Source of the DNA: JAEUMY01 sp033764435
Lineage (GTDB): Bacteria > Pseudomonadota > Gammaproteobacteria > Burkholderiales > Usitatibacteraceae
NCBI GenBank assembly: GCA_033764435.1
Contig: JANRIX010000002.1
Span: 1-64,000, forward strand
Length of the DNA: 64,000 bases
Direction: 5' to 3'
Position numbers and translations under genes: made by a program. The notes under the pieces were generated by a model, which worked only from the letters and a program-made list of their open reading frames with translations, did no database searches and had not been told where the DNA came from. Shown in pieces: positions 8,955 to 17,373 of this stretch; the first letter of the stretch is position 1, and every line of letters begins with the position of its first letter.

Positions 8955-9392
8955 ATGCGCATCAAAACATTGGCTGATGCAACGGGCGTAGAGGTGGACA
9001 CCATCCGTTACTACGAAAAGCAAGGCCTGTTACCAGAGCCGGCCCGGCAGGACAACGGTTACCGTGACTACGCAAGTACCCACTTGGAACGCCTTGCCTT
9101 CATTCGTCATTGCCGCGCATTGGAAATGCCGCTTGTCGACATTCGCACGTTGCTGGGCGCGCTGGACGCTCCGGGCGAGCCACACCCGGACGTGGACAGG
9201 CTGGTGCAGGAACAAATCGACAAGGTCCGGGTACGGCTCCAGAGCATGCGCGCGCTGGAGAAGCAATTATTGCTACTCCAAGCCAGCTGCGGTGGTTGCA
9301 GCGATCAAGGCACAGACTGCGGCATCCTCAAGGAGTTGGTGGCTGCGGCGCACGGCGAGGCCTGCGTTTGCCATTCTCACGCTTCAATCTGA
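8955..9392 (+). CDS. cadR: MerR-family Cd/Pb-type transcriptional regulator
   Basis: 145 residues: N-terminal MerR winged helix (MRIKTLADATGVEVDTIRYYEKQGLL), a coiled-coil dimerisation helix, and a C-terminal metal-binding loop with Cys112, Cys115 and Cys122 (CGGCSDQGTDCGIL) plus a Cys/His-rich tail (CVCHSH). The start has AGGAAA seven bases upstream. It probably controls the divergent CDF operon through the dyad at 8906-8920. The position where CadR/PbrR proteins usually have a conserved Cys near residue 77 holds His77 (EPHPDV), so the metal site differs from the classic one. Confidence 0.88.
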   Translation: MRIKTLADATGVEVDTIRYYEKQGLLPEPARQDNGYRDYASTHLERLAFIRHCRALEMPLVDIRTLLGALDAPGEPHPDVDRLVQEQIDKVRVRLQSMRALEKQLLLLQASCGGCSDQGTDCGILKELVAAAHGEACVCHSHASI

Positions 9393-9398
9393 TCGACC

Positions 9399-9716
9399 AT
9401 GAAGACTGTGTTGCTCTACATCGCTACCGCTTTCGCCGAAATCGTGGGTTGCTATTTGCCTTGGCTGTGGATTCGCCAAGGTGGTTCCGCGTGGCTTCTT
9501 GTGCCAGCGGTTGCCAGTCTGGCTTTGTTCGCATGGCTACTGACCTTGCATGATGCTGCCTCAGGGCGGGTGTATGCAGCCTACGGAGGGGTGTACATCG
9601 GTACCGCCATCGCATGGCTGTGGGCTGTTGATGGTATTCGCCCATCGCACTGGGACCTGATCGGCGCAACAGTGGCGCTGTTGGGCATGGCAATCATTGC
9701 TTTCCAACCGCGCTAG
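9399..9716 (+). CDS. YnfA/UPF0060-family membrane protein
   Basis: 105 residues with four membrane helices, starting MKTVLLYIATAFAEIVGCY and containing GRVYAAYGGVYI, the recognisable core of the YnfA family of small inner-membrane proteins related to SMR-type transporters. It begins six bases after the regulator stop codon and is therefore likely cotranscribed with it. The substrate is unknown; a link to metal or drug export is suggested only by context. Confidence 0.9.
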   Translation: MKTVLLYIATAFAEIVGCYLPWLWIRQGGSAWLLVPAVASLALFAWLLTLHDAASGRVYAAYGGVYIGTAIAWLWAVDGIRPSHWDLIGATVALLGMAIIAFQPR

Positions 9717-10182
9717 GTTCGCTCAGTGCCACGCCAAAATCGACAGAACTTATTCAAGGTGAGTTTCTGCCAGGGGTTCGCAGAACTATTTAGTTCATAA
9801 AGCCGCGCGCTCAGCCCAAGGTAGGCAAGGCTGGCGTACTTGCCAAATTTCAAATCGCAACCACGCATGGTTTCTGACCGCCTCGTCACACGCGTGTCTT
9901 GAGAGCGAACGACTGGCGTGTGACGTACTGGAGACTTGGAACCGGGCTCACAGCGAATGCCCGCTTGCTGACAGCGCCTATTGATCTGGTAACGAAAGGA
10001 ACTGACCGCTGACAGCCTTCAAGAGTCGTTCCGGTTGGCAATGCGGTTGACAGCTCCTGGCCGATACCCGCAGTTCAAACGCAGATGGAACATGGCATGT
10101 CAACAGCCTGGGTGATCACACCAGACCAGCAGACTGTCCAAGACGCACCAGAACACCTGATCATTTCGACCGCAATCAGCAA
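9717..10182. other. Intergenic region without recognisable gene
   Basis: 466 bases between ynfA and the convergent DedA gene. Short open frames exist but lack ribosome-binding sites or recognisable products. No tRNA, transposon end or strong hairpin was identified. Confidence 0.5.
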
Positions 10183-10794
10183 TCAGGAAGAAGACGCGCG
10201 GCGTTTGCGCCACCACACCACGCCCAGCGCGACGGCACCCAAACCCAGCAGGGCAAAAATGCCGTATTGGAAGCGGTGCAGGATGGTGAACATCCAGTCA
10301 AAGTTGCGTGCACCGAAATAGCCCAGGTACACCCACACCGGCACGCTGATCAGCGCGGCCACGCCGTCCATCAGCAGCCAGGTGCCAAAGTTGACCCGTT
10401 TGGACATGCCCGCCGTGAAAAAAACCGGTGTGCGCAGGCCCGGCAGAAAGCGGGCCACGAACATCACCCAGCGACCGTATTTGTGGAAAGCCTCCTGGGC
10501 GGCATGAAACCGTTCGGGCGTGATGACGCGTTGCACGGGTTTGAGCCCCATGACGCGTGCGCCCTGAAAACGGCCAATGGAGAACACAAACCCGTCTCCG
10601 ATGATGACCCCGGCCATACCAACGGCGAACATGTGGTTCACGTCGGCATAACCCAGCCCAGCGATCACGCCGCCAGTCACCAGCGTCACATCTTCTGGAA
10701 CGGGAACACCAAAGCCACAAATGAGGAGCATGACGAACACGGCCAGATATCCGTATTCGGTGAAGATGGGTAACAGGGCGTTGAAGACTTCCAT
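10183..10794 (-). CDS. DedA-family membrane protein
   Basis: 203 residues from the chosen ATG (MEVFNALLP). The family motifs GFGVPVPEDVTLVTGG and RFLPGLRTPVFFTAG are clear, with several membrane segments and a basic C-terminus. DedA proteins are inner-membrane transporters or flippases, some of which recycle undecaprenyl phosphate or support envelope homeostasis. An in-frame start 60 bases upstream would add a basic, Pro-rich extension with no family support. It is divergent from alr. Confidence 0.93.
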   Translation of the reverse strand: MEVFNALLPIFTEYGYLAVFVMLLICGFGVPVPEDVTLVTGGVIAGLGYADVNHMFAVGMAGVIIGDGFVFSIGRFQGARVMGLKPVQRVITPERFHAAQEAFHKYGRWVMFVARFLPGLRTPVFFTAGMSKRVNFGTWLLMDGVAALISVPVWVYLGYFGARNFDWMFTILHRFQYGIFALLGLGAVALGVVWWRKRRASSS

Positions 10795-10970
10795 GGCTTT
10801 CGCGTTCTGCACCGGCCGGCCTTCCATGCGAGGCCGCCGACGCTTTGGCCCCATACGCCGGGCGTTGGTGGCCCGCCTTTATATCAGCATCGGTGTTGTG
10901 CGCTGCAACATACTGATAGTGGCCCAACGGGAGGGCCTGGGGCCAAATGCCTCTGGCACACTGCCCGACC

Positions 10971-12128
10971 ATGCCACGCCCCATTCAAGCCACTGTTCAC
11001 CCCGAAGCCCTGTCCCACAACCTGCGCCGTGCGCGGCACCTGGCAGGTGATGCCCGCGTGTGGGCCGTGGTCAAAGCCAATGCCTATGGCCACGGCATCG
11101 AGCGCGTCTTCGATGCCCTGCGCGCCGCAGACGGTTTTGCGTTGTTGGACCTGGACGAAGCCCAGCGCGTGCGCGACCTGGGCTGGCGCGGCCCCATCCT
11201 GTTGCTGGAGGGGGTGTTTGAACAACGGGACCTGGAGCTGTGTTCCCGCCTGGGCCTGTGGCACGTGGTGCATTGCGATGAACAGATCGACATGCTGGCC
11301 ATCCACAAAACGCAGGTGCCGCACCGCGTGTTCCTGAAAATGAACTCGGGCATGAACCGCCTGGGTTTCAGGCCCGGCCCGTTTCGCGCCGCATGGCACC
11401 GCTTGGCCGCCTTGCCCCAGGTGGAGGAAATATCGCTCATGACCCATTTCAGCGATGCCGACGCTGACCGCGCAGCCGGCGATGGCATCGCCCACCAGGT
11501 GCAGGCATTCGTGCAAGCCACCCACGACCTGCCCGGCGAGCGCAGCCTGTGCAACAGCGCAGCCACCCTGCGCCACGCGCAACGCGCCCTGTCAGACCAT
11601 GACCATTTGGCTGCAGATTGGGTGCGCCCAGGCATTGCCGTGTATGGCAGCGCCCCAGACCACCCTGCGCGCACCAGCACCGAATGGGGGCTGGAACCCG
11701 CCATGACACTTTCCAGCAGGCTGATCGGGGTGCAATCGCTGGAGGCGGGAGACACCGTGGGCTACGGCTCCACCTTCACGGCCCCAGCGCCCATGCGGGT
11801 GGGCGTGGTGGCCTGTGGCTACGCCGATGGCTATCCACGCCATGCGCCGGGTGGGGCGGATGTGGGGGCCCCCGTGTTGGTCAACGGCGTGCGCACCCGT
11901 TTGGTGGGACGGGTCAGCATGGACATGTTAACCGTGGACCTGGGACCGGTGGACCAGGCTTCTGCTTTGACCGGGTCAGAACCTGTTGGCTTGGGCGCAG
12001 AAGTGGTGCTGTGGGGCCGAAGTGCCACCGGCACTGTGCTGCCGGTGGATGAGGTGGCGCATGCGGCCGGCACCATCAGCTATGAGTTGCTGTGCGCCGT
12101 GGCCAGGCGAGTGCCGTTTTCCGATTGA
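10971..12128 (+). CDS. alr: Alanine racemase
   Basis: 385 residues starting MPRPIQATVHPEAL. The PLP lysine motif VVKANAYGHG lies near residue 37, and the catalytic tyrosine is in VGYGSTF. The enzyme interconverts L- and D-alanine for peptidoglycan synthesis. The ATG at 10971 was preferred to one 24 bases upstream because family proteins begin near here. It is a complete, ordinary-length alr; the downstream RND genes have their own promoter region. Confidence 0.96.
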   Translation: MPRPIQATVHPEALSHNLRRARHLAGDARVWAVVKANAYGHGIERVFDALRAADGFALLDLDEAQRVRDLGWRGPILLLEGVFEQRDLELCSRLGLWHVVHCDEQIDMLAIHKTQVPHRVFLKMNSGMNRLGFRPGPFRAAWHRLAALPQVEEISLMTHFSDADADRAAGDGIAHQVQAFVQATHDLPGERSLCNSAATLRHAQRALSDHDHLAADWVRPGIAVYGSAPDHPARTSTEWGLEPAMTLSSRLIGVQSLEAGDTVGYGSTFTAPAPMRVGVVACGYADGYPRHAPGGADVGAPVLVNGVRTRLVGRVSMDMLTVDLGPVDQASALTGSEPVGLGAEVVLWGRSATGTVLPVDEVAHAAGTISYELLCAVARRVPFSD

Positions 12129-12176
12129 GGCACCGCACAGAAGCCTGCGGCTCAAACGCGAGACAAATATAAACAC

Positions 12177-12205
12177 ACATACCCATGGGGGTATGTTGGT
12201 ATACT
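12177..12205 (+). promoter_or_regulatory. CsoR-type operator with extended -10 promoter upstream of RND genes
   Basis: A perfect 8-bp inverted repeat, ACATACCC-ATGG-GGGTATGT (12177-12196), has the G/C-tract-in-A/T arms look of CsoR/RcnR-family operators. It abuts an extended -10 (TGGTATACT, 12197-12205). A DUF156 regulator is encoded at the far end of the same gene cluster (17034-17354), which would make this a repressor-operator pair. Inferred from sequence only. Confidence 0.6.
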
Positions 12206-12232
12206 TCCTCCAACTTTGAATGAGGTGTGCCC

Positions 12233-13366
12233 ATGCGTCCGTTTGTCCCAGGTGTTTCGATGCGTCGTCGCCCAGTTGCACTGGCTCTGGGCCTGTGGTG
12301 TGTCGCCACGTGGGGCTCGTTTGCACCGGGCGCGGTGCATGCCCAATCCCAATCACAAGCCTCCGAGCAAGCCGTGCCCGTGGCATTGGTGGCCCCACAT
12401 GCCTTGGGCCAGGGGGTGGAGCTGGATGGCAGCCTGCAGGCCGTGCGCCAAAGCACTTTGTCCGCGCAGGCCACTGGCCGCATCTCCCAGCTCAGCGTCA
12501 AGGCCGGAGACCGGGTGCGCGCGGGCCAAGTGCTGGCCACCATCGATGACCGGATGACCCAGGCCGGTGTGTCGCAGGCCCAAGCCCAGGTGGCGCAAGC
12601 CGATGCGCAACTGGCCAACGCCCGCGCACAGTACGAGCGCACACGCGACTTGCTGGCGCAAGGCTTTGTGAGCAAGTCGGCCCTTGATGTGGCGCAGGCC
12701 CAGTACAAGTCCGCCCAGGCCGGAGCCAATGGCGCGGTGGCGGGGCAGGCACAAACCCAGGTGGCACAGGGCCACACACGCCTGACCGCTCCGTTTGACG
12801 GTTGGGTGTTGTCCACCCAGGCCGAAGCGGGAGACCTGGCCATGCCAGGCACACCGGTGCTGACGGTGTACGCGCCACAGCCCTTGCGCGCCGTGGTGCA
12901 TGTGCCCGCATCCAGGCAGGGGTTGGCAAACAAAGCCCCGTCGGTGGAAGTGAAACTGCCCGATGGACGCTGGGTGGTGCCCGCTGCGCGCACTTCGCTG
13001 CCCGCCGCAGACCCCGTGTCGCAAACCGTGGAGTGGCGACTCGACCTGGCCGCCGCCGATGCGGCGGGTCTGGTGCCCGGGCAGCAGGTGCAGGTGCGCT
13101 TTTCGGGCACTCAGGCGCAGCGGCTGACCGTGCCCGCGCAGGCGGTGCTTCGGCGCGGCGAGTTGACCGCGGTCTACGTGGCCCGTGAAGGCGATGGCAA
13201 ACCCGGCAACCCGGCATTTGTGCTGCGTGCCCTGCGCCTGGGGCAAAACCAGGGCGCAGTGGGCATTGAGGTGCTGTCTGGCCTGAGCGGGCAGGAGCGC
13301 GTGGCGCTGGACCCCGTGCGCGCGGGTCTGGCCGGTGCCCGCGTGGGTGCCACGGTTCAACCCTGA
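12233..13366 (+). CDS. RND efflux periplasmic adaptor (membrane fusion protein)
   Basis: 377 residues: a signal peptide ending near VHAQS, then a biotinyl-lipoyl-like half (GRISQLSVKAGDRVRAGQVL), a coiled-coil hairpin rich in Gln/Ala (QAQAQVAQADAQLANARAQY), the second lipoyl half (RLTAPFDGWV), and the beta-barrel and membrane-proximal domains. This is the HlyD/AcrA adaptor layout. The ATG at 12233 has GAGGT six bases upstream; GTG at 12227 is an alternative. The permease gene begins 28 bp downstream. No outer-membrane channel gene is present nearby. Substrate unknown. Confidence 0.93.
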   Translation: MRPFVPGVSMRRRPVALALGLWCVATWGSFAPGAVHAQSQSQASEQAVPVALVAPHALGQGVELDGSLQAVRQSTLSAQATGRISQLSVKAGDRVRAGQVLATIDDRMTQAGVSQAQAQVAQADAQLANARAQYERTRDLLAQGFVSKSALDVAQAQYKSAQAGANGAVAGQAQTQVAQGHTRLTAPFDGWVLSTQAEAGDLAMPGTPVLTVYAPQPLRAVVHVPASRQGLANKAPSVEVKLPDGRWVVPAARTSLPAADPVSQTVEWRLDLAAADAAGLVPGQQVQVRFSGTQAQRLTVPAQAVLRRGELTAVYVAREGDGKPGNPAFVLRALRLGQNQGAVGIEVLSGLSGQERVALDPVRAGLAGARVGATVQP

Positions 13367-13394
13367 GCGCAGCGCACACCCACCCGAGAGCCCC

Positions 13395-16300
13395 ATGAGC
13401 GATCACCAGTCCCACCACTCAACGGCTGTGCAGCCTGCACCGCCGAATGAGCACCCGCATGAACACCCACATGAGGGGCCCCATGAGAGGCCCCATGTGC
13501 GCCCCAATGAAGGGGCACCTCTGCCCCCCGAGCCTTTGGGCTTTTCGGGTCGCATGGCGCGGGCCTTCCAGTCCAATGCCATCACCCCGCTGCTGGCCAT
13601 CGTGGCCATGCTGATGGGGCTGTTTGCCGTGCTCGTCACACCGCGTGAAGAAGAGCCGCAGATCAACGTGACCATGGCCAACGTGTTCATTCCGTTTCCC
13701 GGGGCCACGGCGAAGCAGGTGGAGACCTTGGTCACCTTTCCGGCGGAGCAGGTGGTCGGCCAGATCGCCGGCATTGAGCATCTCTACTCTGTCTCGCAGC
13801 CGGGCATGGCCATTCTCACTGTGCAGTTCAAGGTTGGGGAGGAACGCATTGCCTCGCTGGTGAAGCTGCATGACGTCTTGATGGCCAATCGCGATTGGCT
13901 CCCGGCGCATGCCGGCGTGGGAGAACCCATCGTCAAGCCCAAGGGCATCGATGACGTACCGGTGCTGGCGCTCACGCTGCATGGGCGCGATGCGGGCACG
14001 GGCGTGGCGGGCGTCACGTCTGCCGCAGATCTGCAACGCGTGTCCCACGGGCTGGAAACCGAACTGAAGCGTGTAGCCGGCGTGCGCGAACTGGTGACGC
14101 TCGGCGGCGAGGAACAGGCTGTGCTGGTCGAGCTCGATGCCGAAAAGCTCGCCGCCCACGGCCTGACCGTGCTGGGCGTGTCCCGGGCGCTGTCGGCGGC
14201 CAACCGGGCGGAAGCCGCGGGCGAACTGGTGCAGGGCAATCGCGTCATCGCACTCAGGGCCGGGCAGTTCATCCGCGATGCGCGTGACGCCGCCAACCTC
14301 ATCGTCGGTGTGAGCCGCTCCGCGCGGGCGGGCGATCGGCCCATTGCGCTCTCCGAAGTTGCGAATATTCGCAATGCCGCCGACGCGCCGGCGCGCTATG
14401 TCACGCATGGGGAGCGCGCGGCCGAGTTTGATGCGCCGGCGGTGACGCTGGCCATTTCCAAGCTGCCCGGCGCCAATGCGTCGGTCGTCACCGCCGATGT
14501 GCTGGCACGCGTCGCGGCGCTGAAGGGCACGCTCATTCCGGACGAGGTCCAGGTCACCGTCACGCGCGACTATGGCCAGACCGCGGCGGACAAGGCCAAC
14601 TCGCTCATCCGCAAGCTCATTTTCGCCACGCTGTCGGTGATCGCGCTGGTATGGGCCGCGCTGGGTCGACGTGAGGCGCTGGTCGTCGGTGTCGCCGTTG
14701 TTCTGACGCTCGCTGCAACACTCTTCGCCTCCTGGGCCTGGGGCTTCACGCTGAACCGCGTGTCGCTCTTCGCACTCATTTTCTCCATCGGCATCCTGGT
14801 GGACGATGCCATCGTGGTGGTGGAGAACATCCACCGTCATCGCGGCCTGTTTCCGACGCTCGATGCGCGTTCGCTCATTCCACCTGCGGTGGACGAGGTC
14901 GGTGCACCCACCATCCTCGCCACCTTCACAGTCATCGCAGCCTTGCTGCCCATGGCCTTCGTGAGCGGCCTGATGGGTCCGTACATGAGTCCGATTCCGA
15001 TCAACTCTTCGCTGGGCATGCTGCTGTCGCTGCTGATCGCGTTCATCGTCACGCCCTGGCTCGCGCTCAAATTGGGCGCGGTGGGCCAGGTGGCCCATGG
15101 GCCGGACAAGCTGGGCGAGGCGCTCTCGCTAATATTCGCAAAGCTGATGCGGCCCTTCCTCGATCCCTTGCGCGGCGCCCGCAACCGCCTGCTGCTTTGG
15201 CTGGGCATCGCCGGCGCGATCCTCGTGTCGGTGCTGCTTGCCGTTGCCGGCCTGGTCGTGCTCAAGATGCTGCCCTTCGACAACAAGTCCGAGTTTCAGG
15301 TCGTGGTCGACATGCCCACGGGCACTGCGCTCGAGCGCACGCAAGCGGTGCTCACCGAACTCGCTGCCGAACTCAAGCACGTGCCGGAAGTGACCCATGT
15401 GCAGACGTATGCCGGCACGTCCGCACCCATCAACTTCAATGGCCTCGTGCGCCAGTACTATTTGCGCGCCCGCCCCGAGATGGGTGACATCCAGGTCAAT
15501 CTCCAGGACAAGTCGGCACGCTCGCGCAAGAGCCACGACATCGCCCAGGGGGTGCGGCCTGCGCTGGAAGCCATCGCCAAGCGCCACGGCGCGGATCTCA
15601 AGGTGGTGGAAGTGCCGCCCGGCCCGCCAGTGCTGAGCCCCATCGTGGCCGAGGTGTATGCCGGCGACGATGCCGAACGCGCCGCGCTGGCCAAGCGCGT
15701 GCGCGCGGCCTTCGAAGCCACGCCGGCCGTGGTCGGCACGGACGATACGGTGCAGGACCCGGCGCCGCAATTCGATGTCCGCGTGGATCAGGCGCGCGCC
15801 GCGTTGCTGGGTGTCAGCGTGAGCGACATCGCGACCACGCTGCGCATGGCGCTCTCCGGAGGCGACGTCACGCTGGTGCATGACGAAAGGTCCAAGCTCG
15901 CCTTGCCCGTGCGTCTGCGCCTGCCTGCGCGAGAGCAGGGTGACATCGACCGCGTGCTGCGACTCAAGGTGCAGGGGGCCAGCGGCGCATTGGTGCCCAT
16001 CGCCGAGCTGGTGCGCGTGCAGCGGGTGGAGCGCGATGCGCCCATCCATCACAAGAATCTGCTGCCGGTGACCTATGTCACGGGTGACGTCGGTGGCCCG
16101 GCCAGCAATGACTCGCCGCTCTACGGCCTTTTCGACATTCGCGGCAATTTCGCCAAGGCCGGTGTCGATGTCGAACAGTTCTGGATCCGCCAGCCCGCGC
16201 AGCGCTGGGAGGCGCCCGCCATCAAGTGGGATGGCGAGTTGCAGGTGACGTACGAGACCTTTCGCGACATGGGGGCGGCCTACGCCGTGGGACTGATCCT

Positions 16301-16739
16301 GATCTACCTGCTGGTGGTGGCCCAGTTCAAGAGCTACCTCACGCCGCTCATCATCATGGCGCCCATCCCGCTCACGGTCATCGGCGTCATGCCGGGGCAC
16401 GCCATCACCGGCGCGCAGTTCACCGCCACGTCCATGATCGGCATGATCGCGCTGGCCGGCATCATCGTGCGCAATTCCATCCTGCTGGTCGACTTCATTC
16501 GCCTGAAGCAGGCGGAAGGCGTGGCGCTGGCCGAGGCCACCGTCGATGCCGCCGCCGCACGTGCCAAACCGATCGCGCTGACCGCGGTCGCCGCCATGCT
16601 GGGCGCGCTGTTTATCCTGGACGACCCGATTTTCAACGGCCTCGCGGTGTCGCTGCTGTTCGGCATTTTCGTGGCCACGCTGCTGACCCTGCTCGTCATT
16701 CCCGTTCTCTACTTCGCCGCGCACGATCGCGCCGTTTGA
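13395..16739 (+). CDS. RND-family efflux permease
   Basis: 1114 residues with the RND plan: a membrane helix near residue 60, a large periplasmic loop, a block of helices around 410-570, a second loop and a final block around 960-1110 (GMIALAGIIVRNSILLVDFI). The first about 45 residues are unusual, with His/Pro/Glu repeats (HPHEHPHEGPHERPH) before the first helix, possibly a cytoplasmic metal-binding extension. It works with the adaptor encoded upstream. The first copy of the GCGAATATTCGC palindrome lies in this gene (14361), and sequence character appears to change between its 5' end and that point. Substrate could be metal, organic or reactive species. Confidence 0.92.
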   Translation: MSDHQSHHSTAVQPAPPNEHPHEHPHEGPHERPHVRPNEGAPLPPEPLGFSGRMARAFQSNAITPLLAIVAMLMGLFAVLVTPREEEPQINVTMANVFIPFPGATAKQVETLVTFPAEQVVGQIAGIEHLYSVSQPGMAILTVQFKVGEERIASLVKLHDVLMANRDWLPAHAGVGEPIVKPKGIDDVPVLALTLHGRDAGTGVAGVTSAADLQRVSHGLETELKRVAGVRELVTLGGEEQAVLVELDAEKLAAHGLTVLGVSRALSAANRAEAAGELVQGNRVIALRAGQFIRDARDAANLIVGVSRSARAGDRPIALSEVANIRNAADAPARYVTHGERAAEFDAPAVTLAISKLPGANASVVTADVLARVAALKGTLIPDEVQVTVTRDYGQTAADKANSLIRKLIFATLSVIALVWAALGRREALVVGVAVVLTLAATLFASWAWGFTLNRVSLFALIFSIGILVDDAIVVVENIHRHRGLFPTLDARSLIPPAVDEVGAPTILATFTVIAALLPMAFVSGLMGPYMSPIPINSSLGMLLSLLIAFIVTPWLALKLGAVGQVAHGPDKLGEALSLIFAKLMRPFLDPLRGARNRLLLWLGIAGAILVSVLLAVAGLVVLKMLPFDNKSEFQVVVDMPTGTALERTQAVLTELAAELKHVPEVTHVQTYAGTSAPINFNGLVRQYYLRARPEMGDIQVNLQDKSARSRKSHDIAQGVRPALEAIAKRHGADLKVVEVPPGPPVLSPIVAEVYAGDDAERAALAKRVRAAFEATPAVVGTDDTVQDPAPQFDVRVDQARAALLGVSVSDIATTLRMALSGGDVTLVHDERSKLALPVRLRLPAREQGDIDRVLRLKVQGASGALVPIAELVRVQRVERDAPIHHKNLLPVTYVTGDVGGPASNDSPLYGLFDIRGNFAKAGVDVEQFWIRQPAQRWEAPAIKWDGELQVTYETFRDMGAAYAVGLILIYLLVVAQFKSYLTPLIIMAPIPLTVIGVMPGHAITGAQFTATSMIGMIALAGIIVRNSILLVDFIRLKQAEGVALAEATVDAAAARAKPIALTAVAAMLGALFILDDPIFNGLAVSLLFGIFVATLLTLLVIPVLYFAAHDRAV
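14361..14372. repeat. Palindrome GCGAATATTCGC, copy 1
   Basis: Exact copy inside the RND permease gene (encodes VANIRN); the surrounding 16 bp TTGCGAATATTCGCAA is also a perfect palindrome. First copy in the window. Confidence 0.95.
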
Positions 16740-16776
16740 TCGCACTTTTCATTCCGCAACCCAAAGGAAACTTGCT

Positions 16777-17007
16777 ATGACCGTCGAACGCTATATCCGA
16801 ATATTCGCAGGCTGCTTCATCCTGATTTCGCTCGCGCTGGGCGTCGAAGCCAGCCCGCTCTTCCTGTCCAAATACTGGCTCTGGTTCACCGCATTCGTGG
16901 GAGCCAATTTGCTACAGTTCGGCTTCACCAATTTCTGTCCGCTCGGCATCATCCTGAAGAAGCTGGGTGTGCCGGAAGGCGTGAACGCATGCGGCCCGGC
17001 CGCGTGA
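16777..17007 (+). CDS. DUF2892 (YgaP-like) small membrane protein
   Basis: 76 residues with two hydrophobic segments and the family motif NFCPLGIILKKLGV. DUF2892 proteins correspond to the membrane part of the rhodanese YgaP and often neighbour sulfur-transfer or thiol-stress genes. It has AAAGGAAA upstream and sits 37 bp after the RND permease, so it is probably in the same operon. A one-mismatch copy of the 12-bp palindrome (16797-16808) is inside the gene, encoding RIFA. Confidence 0.85.
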   Translation: MTVERYIRIFAGCFILISLALGVEASPLFLSKYWLWFTAFVGANLLQFGFTNFCPLGIILKKLGVPEGVNACGPAA

Positions 17008-17033
17008 CTTCGTCGACACCGTGAGGAAACCGC

Positions 17034-17354
17034 ATGGCCAAGGAAACTGCTGACGTCACCAACCTCAGCCAACCCAAGCAGCGCCGCGACATGATCGTGC
17101 GACTGAAGCGCATCGAGGGGCAGTTGCGCGGCATCCAGAAGATGATCGAGGATGGCGCCGAGTGTGAAGACGTTGCGCAGCAGTTGTCAGCCAGCCGCAA
17201 GGCGCTGGACAAGGCCTTCTATCACATGCTCGCGTGCGTGGTGGAGCATCCGGAGTCATTCGGTGTCTCCGCCGGCGCGCATGGTGCCGCCAAGGCTCGG
17301 GGTGAATCGCAGCATTTGAAGCAGGTCGCTGCGCTGATCGCGCGTTTCGGCTGA
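17034..17354 (+). CDS. CsoR/FrmR-family (DUF156) transcriptional regulator
   Basis: 106 residues with the all-helical DUF156 core (RLKRIEGQLRGIQKMIEDGAECEDV). The first Cys ligand is in AECED. The canonical His and Cys that sit 25 and 29 residues later in CsoR are Val and Pro here; instead His and Cys occur 20 and 24 residues after the first Cys (FYHMLAC). It therefore belongs to a variant group whose inducer cannot be deduced. It probably represses the RND operon through the operator-like repeat at 12177-12196. Confidence 0.85.
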   Translation: MAKETADVTNLSQPKQRRDMIVRLKRIEGQLRGIQKMIEDGAECEDVAQQLSASRKALDKAFYHMLACVVEHPESFGVSAGAHGAAKARGESQHLKQVAALIARFG

Positions 17355-17373
17355 CAGCGTTCTTTTCGGTCGC

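Noticed and set aside
13419..16745. Long minus-strand frames of 559 and 538 residues
   Set aside because: Antisense to the RND permease, with no recognisable motif.
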